A stretch of 64,000 bases of DNA from Undibacterium sp. KW1 (GCF_009937955.1 NZ_AP018439.1:2294001-2358000), one strand, 5' to 3'; positions 1-9,558 are shown, numbered from the stretch's first letter. Numbers and translations: made by a program. Notes: generated by a model not told the origin, from the letters alone.

Positions 1-1
1 G

Positions 2-178
2 GCGGGCAACGTCAAAAATCAGGGCATACGTGCAATAGAAAAACATGGACATTTTGAAATTCGCGGCGATAGTGAAATAATGGCATCAATGGATACCTTG
101 CTGGCATCTTTTGTTGCACAAAATCGCATGAAATTGCCTGGTAAGGCTTATACCCCTTGCTACCGTGTAATAAAGTAA
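2..178 (+). CDS. C-terminal fragment of an unidentified protein
   Basis: An open frame enters from the left edge and stops with TAA at 176-178, giving 58 residues that end in PCYRVIK. The tail reads as a mixed helical, soluble segment (for example [15 protein letters not shown]), with no membrane helix or motif I recognise. It lies on the same strand and 65 bases before cheV, so it could belong to the same transcript. The start is outside the window and I assign no function. Confidence 0.45.
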   Translation, partial: AGNVKNQGIRAIEKHGHFEIRGDSEIMASMDTLLASFVAQNRMKLPGKAYTPCYRVIK

Positions 179-243
179 TTGCGTTGCAGTAAAACCGTAG
201 GATAATGTTGCAATCCTGTTCCATCACGATGAGGAAAACAGAC

Positions 244-1200
244 ATGAGTTCCGTACAACAAGAAGTCGATGAACGTACCAACCTGACAGCGTCCAACAAG
301 TTTGAATTGTTGCTGTTCCGTCTGGGGACAGATGGCAACAGCGACAGGTCTGAATTGTTTGGCATTAATGTTTTCAAGGTGCGAGAGATAGTTGCCATGC
401 CGACGATTACCGGTATGGCGGGCGCGATGCCCCACATGCTGGGCGTGGTCAATTTGCGTGGACAGATTATTCCTGTCATCGACTTGCCTTCGGTGGTCGG
501 GCTCAAACCTAAAACTGGCCTGAACATCATGCTGGTCACTGAGTATGCGCGCACCACCCAGGGTTTTGCGGTTGAATCGGTAGAAGAAATCGTGCGCCTG
601 GACTGGAATCAAGTCTTGTCGGCTGAAAACAGTGCGGCGGGTGGCATGGTTACCAGCATCGCCCGTCTTGATGGTGATACAGAAGACACCCGCTTGGCCC
701 AGGTACTGGACGTGGAGCAAATCTTGCGCCAGATTACACCGTCTGATACCAAGGATGTAGATCCTGAGACCATAGGTGCCAAGCTGCAGATGATACCTGG
801 CTCTGCCATTTTGGCGGCCGATGATTCAGCTGTCGCCCGCGGGTTGATCGAGCAGGCACTGACAGCCATGGGTGCCCAGTTCATCATGACCAAGACTGGC
901 AAGGAAGCGTGGGAAAAATTACAATCCCTTGCGACTGCAGCCCAGGCAGAAGGCAAGGGCGTGCGCGACAAGGTATCCATGGTGCTGACTGATCTGGAAA
1001 TGCCGGAAATGGATGGCTTTACCCTGACACGTAAGATCAAGAACGATGACCGCTTCAAGTTTTTGCCGGTTGTGATTCATTCATCCTTGTCAGGCGCAAC
1101 CAATGAAGATCATATCAAGACTGTAGGTGCAGACGCCTATGTTGCCAAATTCGTGGCTGAAGAACTGGCGGCAACAATACGGTCTGTATTGGCAAAATAA
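244..1200 (+). CDS. cheV: chemotaxis protein CheV (CheW domain + receiver)
   Basis: 318 residues. The N-terminal part (about 30-165) is a CheW-type coupling domain, with the run LGVVNLRGQIIPVIDLP typical of CheW folds. The C-terminal part (about 185-316) is a response-regulator receiver with the acidic pair in AADDS, the phospho-acceptor Asp250 in VLTDLEMPEMDGF and the conserved Lys near the end in YVAKF. CheV links chemoreceptors to the CheA kinase, and its receiver is thought to tune adaptation through phosphorylation by CheA. I chose the ATG at 244 because GAGGA at 231-235 is well spaced and the family homology starts there. An upstream in-frame start at 205 is possible but adds non-homologous residues. 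No other chemotaxis genes are nearby; the gene ends at a strong terminator. Confidence 0.93.
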   Translation: MSSVQQEVDERTNLTASNKFELLLFRLGTDGNSDRSELFGINVFKVREIVAMPTITGMAGAMPHMLGVVNLRGQIIPVIDLPSVVGLKPKTGLNIMLVTEYARTTQGFAVESVEEIVRLDWNQVLSAENSAAGGMVTSIARLDGDTEDTRLAQVLDVEQILRQITPSDTKDVDPETIGAKLQMIPGSAILAADDSAVARGLIEQALTAMGAQFIMTKTGKEAWEKLQSLATAAQAEGKGVRDKVSMVLTDLEMPEMDGFTLTRKIKNDDRFKFLPVVIHSSLSGATNEDHIKTVGADAYVAKFVAEELAATIRSVLAK

Positions 1201-1235
1201 AAGACTGCCGTAGAAACTGAAAACTGAAGCTTGCA

Positions 1236-1273
1236 AAAAAGGGCGCAATTATTTCATTAATTGCGCCCTTTTT
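1236..1273. terminator. bidirectional rho-independent terminator between cheV and the secreted-protein gene
   Basis: A near-perfect stem is formed by AAAAAGGGCGCAATT (1236-1250) and AATTGCGCCCTTTTT (1259-1273) around an 8-base loop. The A-run on one side and T-run on the other let it end transcription from both converging genes. Confidence 0.9.
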
Positions 1274-1292
1274 GTATCTGGCCTGGCCGCGC

Positions 1293-1754
1293 TTATCTGG
1301 CTTGTGCCGGGACACGTTCCCAGCCACCAGGACAAGACTTGATCGCTGGGTAAAAACCGTCTGGCTGATGGCAATATAGCCAATCCTTGCCTGCCGTAGA
1401 TTGCGGGGCAGGATTGGGCTGGCTGATGATATCGCGGTCATCAACATCGCTTTGAGTATAGGTCGTATATGTAGGGTAATTGTCTGTATAAACCACATTG
1501 CCGGTGCTGACGACAGGTGTCACATAGGTGACAGCAGGGGCGACGACCACGCTGGGGTAATAAGGCAACGAATAAGCATAGGGGTAATACGCTGACACAT
1601 AACTATGACGGTTGCCATAGCTGAAATACAAGGGCGGGATGGAGACGCCTATGCTTACCCTGGGATGGAAATGATGGCCGCCAGGACGTGCCCATACTGA
1701 GCCGGAGATTGCCAGCAGAGCCAGCGTGACAGCAAATATTCTGAGTGATTTCAT
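1293..1754 (-). CDS. small exported Tyr/Pro-rich protein with C-terminal CPGGW motif
   Basis: 153 residues. A clear Sec signal peptide (about 1-22, ending SVWA before RPGGHH) is followed by a Tyr/Pro/Val-rich low-complexity middle (many YY, YP and VTP steps) and a compact C-terminal motif, WLYCHQPDGFYPAIKSC followed by PGGWERVP. The same motif, two cysteines around a Tyr-Pro core and a Gly-Trp, ends many uncharacterised proteobacterial envelope proteins; the cysteines could form a disulphide in the periplasm. No enzymatic motif is visible. It is transcribed alone, convergent to cheV and divergent from the S15-type hydrolase. Localisation in the envelope is well supported; function is unknown. 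Confidence 0.75.
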   Translation of the reverse strand: MKSLRIFAVTLALLAISGSVWARPGGHHFHPRVSIGVSIPPLYFSYGNRHSYVSAYYPYAYSLPYYPSVVVAPAVTYVTPVVSTGNVVYTDNYPTYTTYTQSDVDDRDIISQPNPAPQSTAGKDWLYCHQPDGFYPAIKSCPGGWERVPAQAR

Positions 1755-1932
1755 GGTATTTCCGCAATAAAATATTTGTTTGATGCCTATTTATCAGTTT
1801 AGGTCGAAATATGGAAACTTATTGAGAAAAATTTACTCTTTAGGATTCGCGGCGATTCACTACGCCAGACCTGGTTTGCAAGCATGTTAACCAGAATAAA
1901 TAAAACAATAGCGCGTTATCTTAAGGGGAATT

Positions 1933-3882
1933 ATGAAATTCGTGATTAAAAAATGTGCAGCCTTGTGCGCTCTTGCCTTGATGGTCAATCTGCCAGTGTA
2001 TGCTGTCGAAGCCGCCATGGCTGATGCACCTGAAGCTGCCAAACCGAGCATACGCGAACAATACACCAAATATGAATACCAGATTCCCATGCGTGATGGT
2101 ACACGGCTTTTTACCGTGGTGTATGTTCCCAAGGATAGCAGTAAATCTTATCCTTTCCTGATGACCCGTTCACCCTACGGCAGCGGTGTCTATGAAGGTG
2201 GGCAGTCGCACTATGGCGTGGATTTCTACCCGCAATCACTCGGACCCTCCAAAGAATTTGATCAAAGTGGCTATATCTTCGTCAAGCAAGACGTGCGTGG
2301 CCGTTATATGTCTGAAGGCGTCTGGCAAGAAATGACGCCGCATATCAAGGCCAGCAGGCTGGCGGGCGAGGGTGTCGAAAGCCAGGACATGCATGACACC
2401 GTCGAATGGCTGTTGAAAAACGTCAAGGGCAATAATGGCAAGGTCGGCATCTGGGGTATTTCCTACCCTGGCTTTTATGCCTCGGCCAGTATTATAGAGT
2501 CACATCCGGCGATCAAGGCCGCTTCACCGCAGGCCCCCGTCACCGATCTGTTCATGGGGGATGATTCCTATCACGGCGGTGCCTTCATGCTGGCAGCCAA
2601 TTTTGGGTTCTTTTCCAATTTTACGGTAGAAAAAAATCCCACCACCTTGCCCAAGCGCTGGGAAGAGTTTGATTTTGGTACCTCGGATGGCTATCAATAT
2701 TTTCTCAAGTATAAAACCCTGAAAAACATTACTGCCCAACTGTCAGACAAACAACGTGAATTGCTGATGCCTACCATTGAGCATAGTACCTATGATGATT
2801 TTTGGAAGAGCCGCAATATCGCCGCGCATCTGAAGAACATCAAGGCAGCCGTGTTGACTGTTGGTGGCTGGTATGACGCAGAAGATCCGCAAGGCCCATT
2901 CACGACGTATCACAGCATCAAAAATAATAACAAGGGTTTTTACAATGGCCTGGTCATGGGGCCCTGGTCGCATGGCGGGTGGGCGGGTGCCGAGGGTAAA
3001 TCATTGGGGAATGTGAGTTTCGATGTCAAAACGGGTGATTATTACCGCAAGAATATCGTTTTCCCATTCTTTGAACAGCATTTGAAGGGCGCCACTGGCA
3101 AGGCTTTGCCGGAAGTGACCGTATTTGAAACCGGCACCAATGTCTGGCGTGAATACCCAAGCTGGCCACCGCAACAGGCACAAAAACGCACCCTGTATTT
3201 TGGCAAGGATGGTAGCTTGAGCTGGAAGGAGCCGCAGGCAGAATTCAATACCTTTGACGAATATGTCAGCGATCCCAACAAGCCCGTGCCTTTTATCTCT
3301 TACGTCGCCACTGGTGCGCCGCGCGAATATGTGGTCTCTGACCAGCGCTTTGCTTCCACACGGCCAGATGTGCTGGTCTATCAGACCGAACCTCTGGAAG
3401 AAGACGTGACTATCGTCGGGCCAGTTAATCCAAAATTGTTTGTCTCAACCTCTGGTACGGATGCAGATTGGGTCGTCAAACTGATTGATGTTTATCCATC
3501 GACTTATCCGGATAAACAGGTGGTGCGCGAACGTGCCAATGATGTGCCGCCACCGTCCGTTGCCATGGCTGGTTATCAGCAACTGATCAGAGGCGAGCCT
3601 TTGCGCGGCAAGTTCCGTAACAGTTTTGAAAAACCTGAACCTTTTGTGCCTGGCAAAGTGGCTGCCATCAGCTATAACATGCCGGATATCCAGCACACCT
3701 TCCGCCGTGGTCACCGCATCATGGTGCAGGTGCAGAGTAGCTGGTTCCCGCTGGTAGATTTGAATCCGCAAAAATTCATGGATATTCCCAAGGCCAATCC
3801 TGAAGATTTCCAGAAAGCGACACAGCGGGTTTATCGTTCACCCGGACAGTATTCAGGTATAGCCGTGCAAGTAATGCCGTAA
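1933..3882 (+). CDS. exported CocE/NonD family hydrolase (S15, alpha-amino-acid ester hydrolase-like)
   Basis: 649 residues with a Sec signal peptide (about 1-24). The N-terminal alpha/beta-hydrolase domain carries the nucleophile Ser177 in GISYPGF, Asp315 in GGWYDAEDP and His347 in GPWSHGGW: a complete catalytic triad in the order seen in cocaine esterase, glutaryl-7-ACA acylase and alpha-amino-acid ester hydrolases. The C-terminal third is the jelly-roll X-Pro dipeptidyl-peptidase C-terminal domain (about 385-645). Length matches the alpha-amino-acid ester hydrolases. Such enzymes cleave or transfer acyl groups on amino-acid esters, amides or beta-lactam side chains; the true substrate cannot be read from sequence. 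It sits 25 bases upstream of the M13 peptidase gene, so the two may form a periplasmic peptide-processing operon. Confidence 0.9.
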   Translation: MKFVIKKCAALCALALMVNLPVYAVEAAMADAPEAAKPSIREQYTKYEYQIPMRDGTRLFTVVYVPKDSSKSYPFLMTRSPYGSGVYEGGQSHYGVDFYPQSLGPSKEFDQSGYIFVKQDVRGRYMSEGVWQEMTPHIKASRLAGEGVESQDMHDTVEWLLKNVKGNNGKVGIWGISYPGFYASASIIESHPAIKAASPQAPVTDLFMGDDSYHGGAFMLAANFGFFSNFTVEKNPTTLPKRWEEFDFGTSDGYQYFLKYKTLKNITAQLSDKQRELLMPTIEHSTYDDFWKSRNIAAHLKNIKAAVLTVGGWYDAEDPQGPFTTYHSIKNNNKGFYNGLVMGPWSHGGWAGAEGKSLGNVSFDVKTGDYYRKNIVFPFFEQHLKGATGKALPEVTVFETGTNVWREYPSWPPQQAQKRTLYFGKDGSLSWKEPQAEFNTFDEYVSDPNKPVPFISYVATGAPREYVVSDQRFASTRPDVLVYQTEPLEEDVTIVGPVNPKLFVSTSGTDADWVVKLIDVYPSTYPDKQVVRERANDVPPPSVAMAGYQQLIRGEPLRGKFRNSFEKPEPFVPGKVAAISYNMPDIQHTFRRGHRIMVQVQSSWFPLVDLNPQKFMDIPKANPEDFQKATQRVYRSPGQYSGIAVQVMP

Positions 3883-3907
3883 AAATCAAGAGACAGGGAC
3901 AAAAAAA

Positions 3908-5959
3908 ATGGATACAAAAAATATCTTCAAACGCAGTGTGCTGGCCAGCCTGGTTGGCGTGGCATGTATGGGTAATGCAGTATTTGCTCAGACAGCGACT
4001 TCAAACCAATTGGTCTTGGAATCCATGACCATGGATAAAAAGGCGGATCCCTGCACAGATTTCTTCCAGTATTCAAATGGCGAATGGCTGAAAGCCAATC
4101 CCATTCCTTCCGACCGTGCGCGTTACAGTGCCTATGATGAAGTGACTGAACGAAATTTGACAGCATTGAAACTGATCGCCGAGACCGCAGCAAAGGGGGA
4201 TGGCAAGAGCAAGGCAGCACAACTGGTCGGCGCTTTTTATGCTAGCGGCATGAATGAAGCGCAGATAGAAAAAGAAGGTATCAAACCTCTGGAGCCGCAG
4301 TTTGCGCAAATCAATGGCATCAAGGATAGTACGCAATTGCTGGCTGTGATCGCTGATTTGCACAAGCAAGGTGTCTCACCTTTGTTTGGCTTTACTGTAG
4401 ATCAGGATGCCAAAAACACGACCCGCTACATTCCGCAAATCATGCAGGGTGGCCTGGGCTTGCCAGACCGTGACTATTACCTGAAGAGCGATACCAAGAC
4501 CAAGGATATCCGTAACAAGTACGTCGCCTATGTCACTCAGATTTTTACTTTGCTCGGTGATACTACTGACCAGGCAAAGAAAAATGCTGCCGTCGTGATG
4601 GCGTTGGAAACCAGACTGGCCAAGGCATCCTTGACCAAGGTTGAATTACGTGACCCGCAAGCCAGTTACCATTTGTCTGACTTGAATGCCTTGCAAAAGA
4701 CAGACAAGAAAACTGCCTGGTCCACCTATTTCAATGAACTGGGACTGGCAGAACCTGGTCAATTCAATCTTGCCCATCCCAAATTCATTGCAGAAGCAGG
4801 GCGCATGGTTAATTCCATCAGTCTTGATCAATGGAAAACTTATTTGCGCTGGCAATTGGCAAACGCGCGTGCGAAGGATTTGAGCTCAGCCTTTGTCAAT
4901 GCCAGCTTTGATTTCTATGGCAAAACCCTGGCAGGTACCAAGGAATTGCAACCACGTTGGAAGCGTGTTCTGGGGTCTATTGATGCCATGGCAGGTGAAG
5001 CCATGGGTGAGCTGTATGTTGCCAAATTCTTTGGTCCTGAAGCCAAGGCCGGTGTGCTGGAAATGGTGGATAATATCAAGCTGGCCATGCGTGAAAGCAT
5101 AGGCAAGCTGGAATGGATGTCAGACACGACCAAGCAGCAAGCCTATAAAAAGCTCGACACCATTCTTGTAAAAATAGGCTACCCCGATGTCTGGCGTGAT
5201 TACAGCAGCCTGCAGATCGATACGGGTCCTTATGCTGCGAACATGGCACGCGCTGCAGAATTTGAATTCAAGCGCAATCTGGCCAAGCTGGGCAAGCCCA
5301 TAGACAGGAATGAATGGGGCATGACCCCACAAACCGTGAATGCCTACTACAACCCCACCATGAATGAAATGGTGTTCCCGGCAGGCATACTGCAACCGCC
5401 TCTGTACCATGTGAATGCTGATCCTGCTGCCAACTATGGCAATACCGGTGCAACTATAGGCCATGAACTCACACATGCTTTTGATGATGAAGGCCGCCAA
5501 TATGATGCTCAGGGTAACCTGAAAAGCTGGTGGACCAAGGACGATGAGAAAAAATTCCTGGTCCGCGTCAAAGCCATAGAAAAGCAATTTGGCGAATTTA
5601 ACCCCATTGACAAATTGCATATCAATGGCAAGCTGACTGCGGGTGAAAATATTGCCGATCTGGGTGGGATGAAAATTGCCCTGCAAGCTCTGCATAAATC
5701 ACTGGAGCGCAAGCCTCAAGCCAAGGAGATTGATGGCTTGACAGTTGATCAGCGCTTCTTTGTTGCCAATGCCCAAAGCTTCCGCAGCCTTATCCGTGAT
5801 GAAATGTTGCGTATGAAACTGGCAACTGATCCTCACTCACCCGACAAATACCGTGTCATTGCGCCATTGGCAAATATGCCGGAATTTTCTGATGCTTTCC
5901 AGTGCAAGGGCGATCGCTCACCCCTGCGCCCAACAGCGACGCGGGTAAATATCTGGTAA
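3908..5959 (+). CDS. exported M13 family zinc metallopeptidase (PepO/neprilysin-like)
   Basis: 683 residues, with a signal peptide of about 27 residues ending FAQ. The catalytic half shows the zinc site HELTH (His519, Glu520, His523), the third ligand Glu580 in ENIADLGG, and the substrate-binding NAYYNPTMNEMVFPAG segment upstream; the protein ends with the aromatic Trp typical of M13 enzymes. Family members are endopeptidases that cut peptides shorter than about 40 residues; bacterial ones act in the periplasm or outside the cell. An AGAGACAGGGA-type ribosome site precedes the ATG. Placed right behind an S15-like hydrolase, it probably helps degrade or process exported peptides. All active-site residues are present and length is normal. 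Confidence 0.93.
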   Translation: MDTKNIFKRSVLASLVGVACMGNAVFAQTATSNQLVLESMTMDKKADPCTDFFQYSNGEWLKANPIPSDRARYSAYDEVTERNLTALKLIAETAAKGDGKSKAAQLVGAFYASGMNEAQIEKEGIKPLEPQFAQINGIKDSTQLLAVIADLHKQGVSPLFGFTVDQDAKNTTRYIPQIMQGGLGLPDRDYYLKSDTKTKDIRNKYVAYVTQIFTLLGDTTDQAKKNAAVVMALETRLAKASLTKVELRDPQASYHLSDLNALQKTDKKTAWSTYFNELGLAEPGQFNLAHPKFIAEAGRMVNSISLDQWKTYLRWQLANARAKDLSSAFVNASFDFYGKTLAGTKELQPRWKRVLGSIDAMAGEAMGELYVAKFFGPEAKAGVLEMVDNIKLAMRESIGKLEWMSDTTKQQAYKKLDTILVKIGYPDVWRDYSSLQIDTGPYAANMARAAEFEFKRNLAKLGKPIDRNEWGMTPQTVNAYYNPTMNEMVFPAGILQPPLYHVNADPAANYGNTGATIGHELTHAFDDEGRQYDAQGNLKSWWTKDDEKKFLVRVKAIEKQFGEFNPIDKLHINGKLTAGENIADLGGMKIALQALHKSLERKPQAKEIDGLTVDQRFFVANAQSFRSLIRDEMLRMKLATDPHSPDKYRVIAPLANMPEFSDAFQCKGDRSPLRPTATRVNIW

Positions 5960-6099
5960 CAGCGTATACTATGGCTTGAAATGCAGTAATGGATGCAGGT
6001 TACAGGGGCGCTGGATGCAAATCTGGCAATCCCAGGCCTGCCAATATTTCTTGTCATCAGAGTGCATGCCAGCCATGCACTCCAGATATGTAGGGCTAT

Positions 6100-7230
6100 A
6101 TGGAAACCAAAGTTGTCGAATTTGAACGTCCACAGATGGATGTGGGTAGTAGCTGTACCGCCAATGCCTGGGCGCGCATCCCTGATGCGCCTTCAGTGAT
6201 AGAAAAACTGGAACTCAAAGCCAGAATACGCCAGCTCTTGAAAGAAAAGCAGGCTGTACTGGTAGCGCATTATTATGTCGATGCCGAATTGCAAGACCTG
6301 GCAGAAGAAACCGGTGGCTGTGTTTCTGACTCGCTGGAAATGGCGCGCTTTGGCCGCGATCATCCCGCCAAGACCCTGGTTGTGGCCGGCGTCAAGTTCA
6401 TGGGCGAAACAGCCAAAATACTCAGTCCTGAAAAAACCATTTTAATGCCTGACCTGGATGCGACCTGCTCGCTGGACCTGGGTTGCCCGGCAGATGAGTT
6501 TGCGGCGTTTTGCGATGCCCATCCTGACCGCACCGTCGTCGTGTATGCCAATACCAGCGCAGCCGTCAAGGCAAGAGCTGACTGGATGGTGACGTCCAGC
6601 ATCGGCCTGGATATAGTCGCTCACTTGCATGCGCAAGGCAAAAAAATACTCTGGGCACCCGATAAACATCTGGGTGGTTATATACAGAAGCAAACAGGTG
6701 CAGACATGTTGCTATGGCAGGGTTCCTGCCTGGTACACGATGAATTTAAGGGCATAGAGCTGGATGTACTCAAGGCTGAGCACCCCAATGCCAAAGTCCT
6801 GGTTCATCCTGAATCCCCGGCTGCTGTGGTGGCATTGGCTGACGTAGTTGGCTCGACTTCGCAAATGATCCATGCAGCACAAACGCTGGATGCAGATGAA
6901 TTCATCGTCGCTACCGACAATGGCATCCTGCACAAAATGCAAATGGCAGCGCCGACCAAACGCTTCATCGTTGCTCCAACTGCGGGTAATAGCGCGACTT
7001 GCAAGAGCTGTGCACACTGCCCATGGATGGCCATGAACGGTTTGCGCAATCTGGTACAGGTACTGGAAAACGGCAATAATGAAATCCAGGTTGATCCGGC
7101 AGTAGGGCAAAAGGCCAAAGTCTGTATAGATCGCATGCTGGATTTTGCGGCAGCCAAAAAAGCCAATGTGCGCCCTTCAGGTGATCTGGCGAGAGAAGCC
7201 AAACTATTCTCCGGCATAGGCCCGGCCTGA
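6100..7230 (+). CDS. nadA: quinolinate synthase NadA
   Basis: 376 residues. The enzyme condenses iminoaspartate (from NadB) with dihydroxyacetone phosphate to quinolinate, the second step of de novo NAD synthesis in the cytosol. The three [4Fe-4S] ligands are visible as Cys123 (ATCSLD), Cys210 (GSCLVHDEF) and Cys307, the last Cys of the CKSCAHC motif; their spacing of 87 and 97 residues equals that of the E. coli enzyme. The substrate-binding [10 protein letters not shown] and [12 protein letters not shown] segments are intact. The ATG at 6100 follows TAGGGC. Its natural partners are nadC, 209 bases downstream on the same strand beyond an inverted-repeat element, and nadB at 15.4-17.0 kb on the other strand. 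Confidence 0.97.
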   Translation: METKVVEFERPQMDVGSSCTANAWARIPDAPSVIEKLELKARIRQLLKEKQAVLVAHYYVDAELQDLAEETGGCVSDSLEMARFGRDHPAKTLVVAGVKFMGETAKILSPEKTILMPDLDATCSLDLGCPADEFAAFCDAHPDRTVVVYANTSAAVKARADWMVTSSIGLDIVAHLHAQGKKILWAPDKHLGGYIQKQTGADMLLWQGSCLVHDEFKGIELDVLKAEHPNAKVLVHPESPAAVVALADVVGSTSQMIHAAQTLDADEFIVATDNGILHKMQMAAPTKRFIVAPTAGNSATCKSCAHCPWMAMNGLRNLVQVLENGNNEIQVDPAVGQKAKVCIDRMLDFAAAKKANVRPSGDLAREAKLFSGIGPA

Positions 7231-7396
7231 GAACCTGTTACGATCTTACTGCGCGAGCGCAATCGGAGTTTACGCGGGGCTCATGCGCTGCTCAAAATGC
7301 TCATGTACTAGAAGTACATTCCGCTTTTTGCGCTGCGTTTTTGTTACCCTGACCCCGCTGACGCACGCTCGCTACAGATCGTAAGCAGGCTCTGAA
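7229..7396. repeat. imperfect inverted-repeat element between nadA and nadC
   Basis: The nadA-nadC spacer is flanked by two ~32-base arms that are imperfect inverted copies: about 7229-7260 (containing TTACGATCT then GCGCGAGCG) and about 7364-7396 (containing CGCTCGC then AGATCGTAA). Inside lies a smaller palindrome around ATGTACTAGAAGTACAT. It has no coding frame of note. It looks like a miniature intergenic repeat or a long hairpin able to influence nadC expression. No second copy was noticed in this window, so calling it a dispersed repeat is inference. Confidence 0.5.
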
Positions 7397-7439
7397 TGCT
7401 GCGCAAGCTCCACCCAATTACACACGAGGTTATCTGGAC

Positions 7440-8306
7440 ATGTCTGGTAATTTAAAGAATACGCATTTCCCTTTTGATGCAGATTTACAAAAAGCTTTTG
7501 AACGCAACATCAGCGATGCACTGGCTGAAGATGTCGGTGCTGCTGACCTGACTGGCTTGCTGGTGCCTGCAGATGAAGTCGTGCAGGCACAAGTCATTGT
7601 GCGTGAAGATGCTGTTCTGTGCGGTGCTCCATGGTTCGACGCCGTTATGACGGCACTGGATGCTGCCACAGTCGTGGATTGGCAATATGCCGAAGGCGAG
7701 CAGATGAAGGCAAATACTGTCGTCTGCAAAATCAAGGCACCTGCCAGAGCCTTGCTGACAGCCGAACGTTCTGCGCTGAATTTCCTGCAATTGCTATCTG
7801 CTGTTGCGACCGCCACCAGCAAATATGTCTCCATCATCGCAGACACAAAAGCAGCCATACTCGATACCCGCAAAACCTTGCCCGGCCTGCGTCTGGCTCA
7901 AAAATATGCGGTGCGCGTGGGTGGTGGCAAGAACCAGCGCCTAGCCTTGTATGACGGTATTCTTATTAAGGAAAACCATATCGCGGCAGCAGGTGGCGTG
8001 GCTGAAGCCATGCAAAAAGCCCTGAGCCTGAATGCCGGCGTGAGCATACAGATAGAAGTCGAAACCCTGGAACAATTAAAGACAGCACTGGACGCTGGTG
8101 CTACCTCCATCCTGCTTGATAATTTTAATACCGTCATGATGCGTGAAGCAGTAGCTATCACGGCAGGCCGTGCCTTGTTGGAAGCCTCTGGCGGTATAGA
8201 CCATGCATCGGTGCGAGCGATTGCCGAGACAGGAGTCGATAGGATATCCATAGGCAGCCTGACCAAGGATATCAAGGCGACGGATTATTCTTTGCGGATA
8301 GTTTAA
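7440..8306 (+). CDS. nadC: nicotinate-nucleotide diphosphorylase (carboxylating) NadC
   Basis: 288 residues. NadC converts quinolinate and PRPP to nicotinate mononucleotide, CO2 and pyrophosphate, the third de novo step. Family motifs are complete: EDVGAADLTG near the N-terminus, LLTAERSALNFLQ, the DTRKTLPGLR substrate loop, GGGKNQRLALYDGILIKENH, and the C-terminal ASGGI and GVDRISIG phosphate-binding strands. It uses an ATG at 7440 shortly after ACGAGG. It follows nadA on the same strand; the inverted repeat between them may uncouple or attenuate transcription. Length is standard for the family. Confidence 0.97.
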   Translation: MSGNLKNTHFPFDADLQKAFERNISDALAEDVGAADLTGLLVPADEVVQAQVIVREDAVLCGAPWFDAVMTALDAATVVDWQYAEGEQMKANTVVCKIKAPARALLTAERSALNFLQLLSAVATATSKYVSIIADTKAAILDTRKTLPGLRLAQKYAVRVGGGKNQRLALYDGILIKENHIAAAGGVAEAMQKALSLNAGVSIQIEVETLEQLKTALDAGATSILLDNFNTVMMREAVAITAGRALLEASGGIDHASVRAIAETGVDRISIGSLTKDIKATDYSLRIV

Positions 8307-8320
8307 TTCCTGCATGTCAT

Positions 8321-8725
8321 ATGCTGTTTGAAAACCAAAATTTTACATCCAGGTTGAAGAAGCCAGTCAGCCTGGATGAGCATGTTTTTCGCTACTGTGA
8401 GTTTTCAGATATTCAATTTGAAGGTGGAGACATCTCATCTGCTTTTCTGGCTTGGAGCTTTACCGGCTGCGGATGGTACTGGGGTTTGTTCAATACCTGC
8501 ATCCTTGTTGATGTGAAGTTCATCAATTGTATTTTTCGGGGAACGACATTTTCTGGTGCCAGGTTTGTAAACTGTGAATTTGAGAATTGCCAATTCTTGA
8601 AAGACAATCTTGACGGAAGTTGTACGTTCGATGAGGTGAGCTGGTTTGCTTGCGCGCAGGAAAATTGCGCGGGATTGGAGAGTGAATTTCGTACCAGGGA
8701 TAAAGATCGAAGTTATGCCCCTTAA
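8321..8725 (+). CDS. pentapeptide-repeat-like protein
   Basis: 134 residues with an irregular run of five-residue steps, each with Phe or another hydrophobic residue at the centre (FRYCE, FSDIQ, FINCI, FRGTT, FSGAR, FVNCE, FENCQ), from about residue 22 to 95. This is the pattern of a right-handed quadrilateral beta-helix. Eight or so cysteines fall on repeat faces. It starts only 14 bases after nadC with no obvious ribosome site, so it may be translated weakly or coupled. Proteins of this type often have no enzymatic activity; some bind DNA gyrase or act as scaffolds, but nothing here shows such a role. Confidence 0.7.
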   Translation: MLFENQNFTSRLKKPVSLDEHVFRYCEFSDIQFEGGDISSAFLAWSFTGCGWYWGLFNTCILVDVKFINCIFRGTTFSGARFVNCEFENCQFLKDNLDGSCTFDEVSWFACAQENCAGLESEFRTRDKDRSYAP

Positions 8726-8790
8726 TTTCGACCTGCTTGTAAGTAAATCACTAATCCTGAAGTCATAATTTCTGATCGCGATGAAATGAT

Positions 8791-9558
8791 TTACTCTGTG
8801 TACCTCAAAACCAGAACATGCTGTAATTCATTATTTCGTTCACTCACAGTTTTTATCCAGACCGCAGCTTTTTCACCATAGAGCCTGAGCAGTAATTCTG
8901 CCATGCTGCTCATCTGGACTGGATTCAAGGCTGCTTCCCGGATGAGTGCCAGATAAGATGCACCAATGCCTATGAGCTTGTAGCCGTAATTCTCCCGGAG
9001 ATGCTTGCATAAAGCATGGTTCTCAAAGGGATTCAGGTCTGAATCAAAATAGCCGTTAGGGAAGGCAGCCAGACTATCTTCGGGTTGATTGACGATGGCC
9101 CTGAACGCATAAATACTATCGTCAATGATGGAAAGCCAGTTTTCTTGTGCCAGCAATAGTTCTGCCAGAGACTCATCATTCAGTAGCAGGTTTTTTTCTT
9201 GAAAAATCTGTTCCAGTGAGGTTTCTTGGCAAAGTTTTAGAAAATTTGCGTACCGGATAAAAAACTCAGATGCCGTGCTCAGGTAGCCGACATGCTCGCC
9301 ATCTTCAAAGCATGCTGCATCAAGCGTACTCAAGTCATACCCTTCTGTCTCGTCGAGATCGTGAGAACCTGAGCTATGCATGGACGTGTATTGTGCCTGA
9401 CCGAGGTCATCCAGTGTCAGCAGCAGATGCGAATCTGGAAATCTGCTGCTTAATTCTTTCCAGTCCTGGATTAATTCTTCCTGATTTGCAAATTTATCCG
9501 CTACATAGACTTCGCACAAATACTCAAACTGTGTATCTGATAAGGGTTCAAATCTCAT
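8791..9558 (-). CDS. uncharacterised protein, possibly DUF4253-like
   Basis: 255 residues from the ATG at 9558 (an in-frame TTG at 9573 is possible). It is acidic and soluble with no signal peptide or membrane helix. A conserved-looking C-terminal stretch at about 175-225 (PNGYFDSDLNPFENHAL, then YGYKLIGIGASYLALIR) resembles the C-terminal part of DUF4253-type proteins as I remember them, but I cannot confirm this. The N-terminal half has an acidic patch (DLDETEGYD). It lies in an accessory pocket between nadC and the ABC exporter operon, convergent with the pentapeptide gene. Function unknown. Confidence 0.65.
   Translation of the reverse strand: MRFEPLSDTQFEYLCEVYVADKFANQEELIQDWKELSSRFPDSHLLLTLDDLGQAQYTSMHSSGSHDLDETEGYDLSTLDAACFEDGEHVGYLSTASEFFIRYANFLKLCQETSLEQIFQEKNLLLNDESLAELLLAQENWLSIIDDSIYAFRAIVNQPEDSLAAFPNGYFDSDLNPFENHALCKHLRENYGYKLIGIGASYLALIREAALNPVQMSSMAELLLRLYGEKAAVWIKTVSERNNELQHVLVLRYTE

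Noticed and set aside
205..243. Earlier in-frame start for cheV
   Set aside because: The extra 13 residues are not CheV-like, and the ATG at 244 has a good ribosome site.
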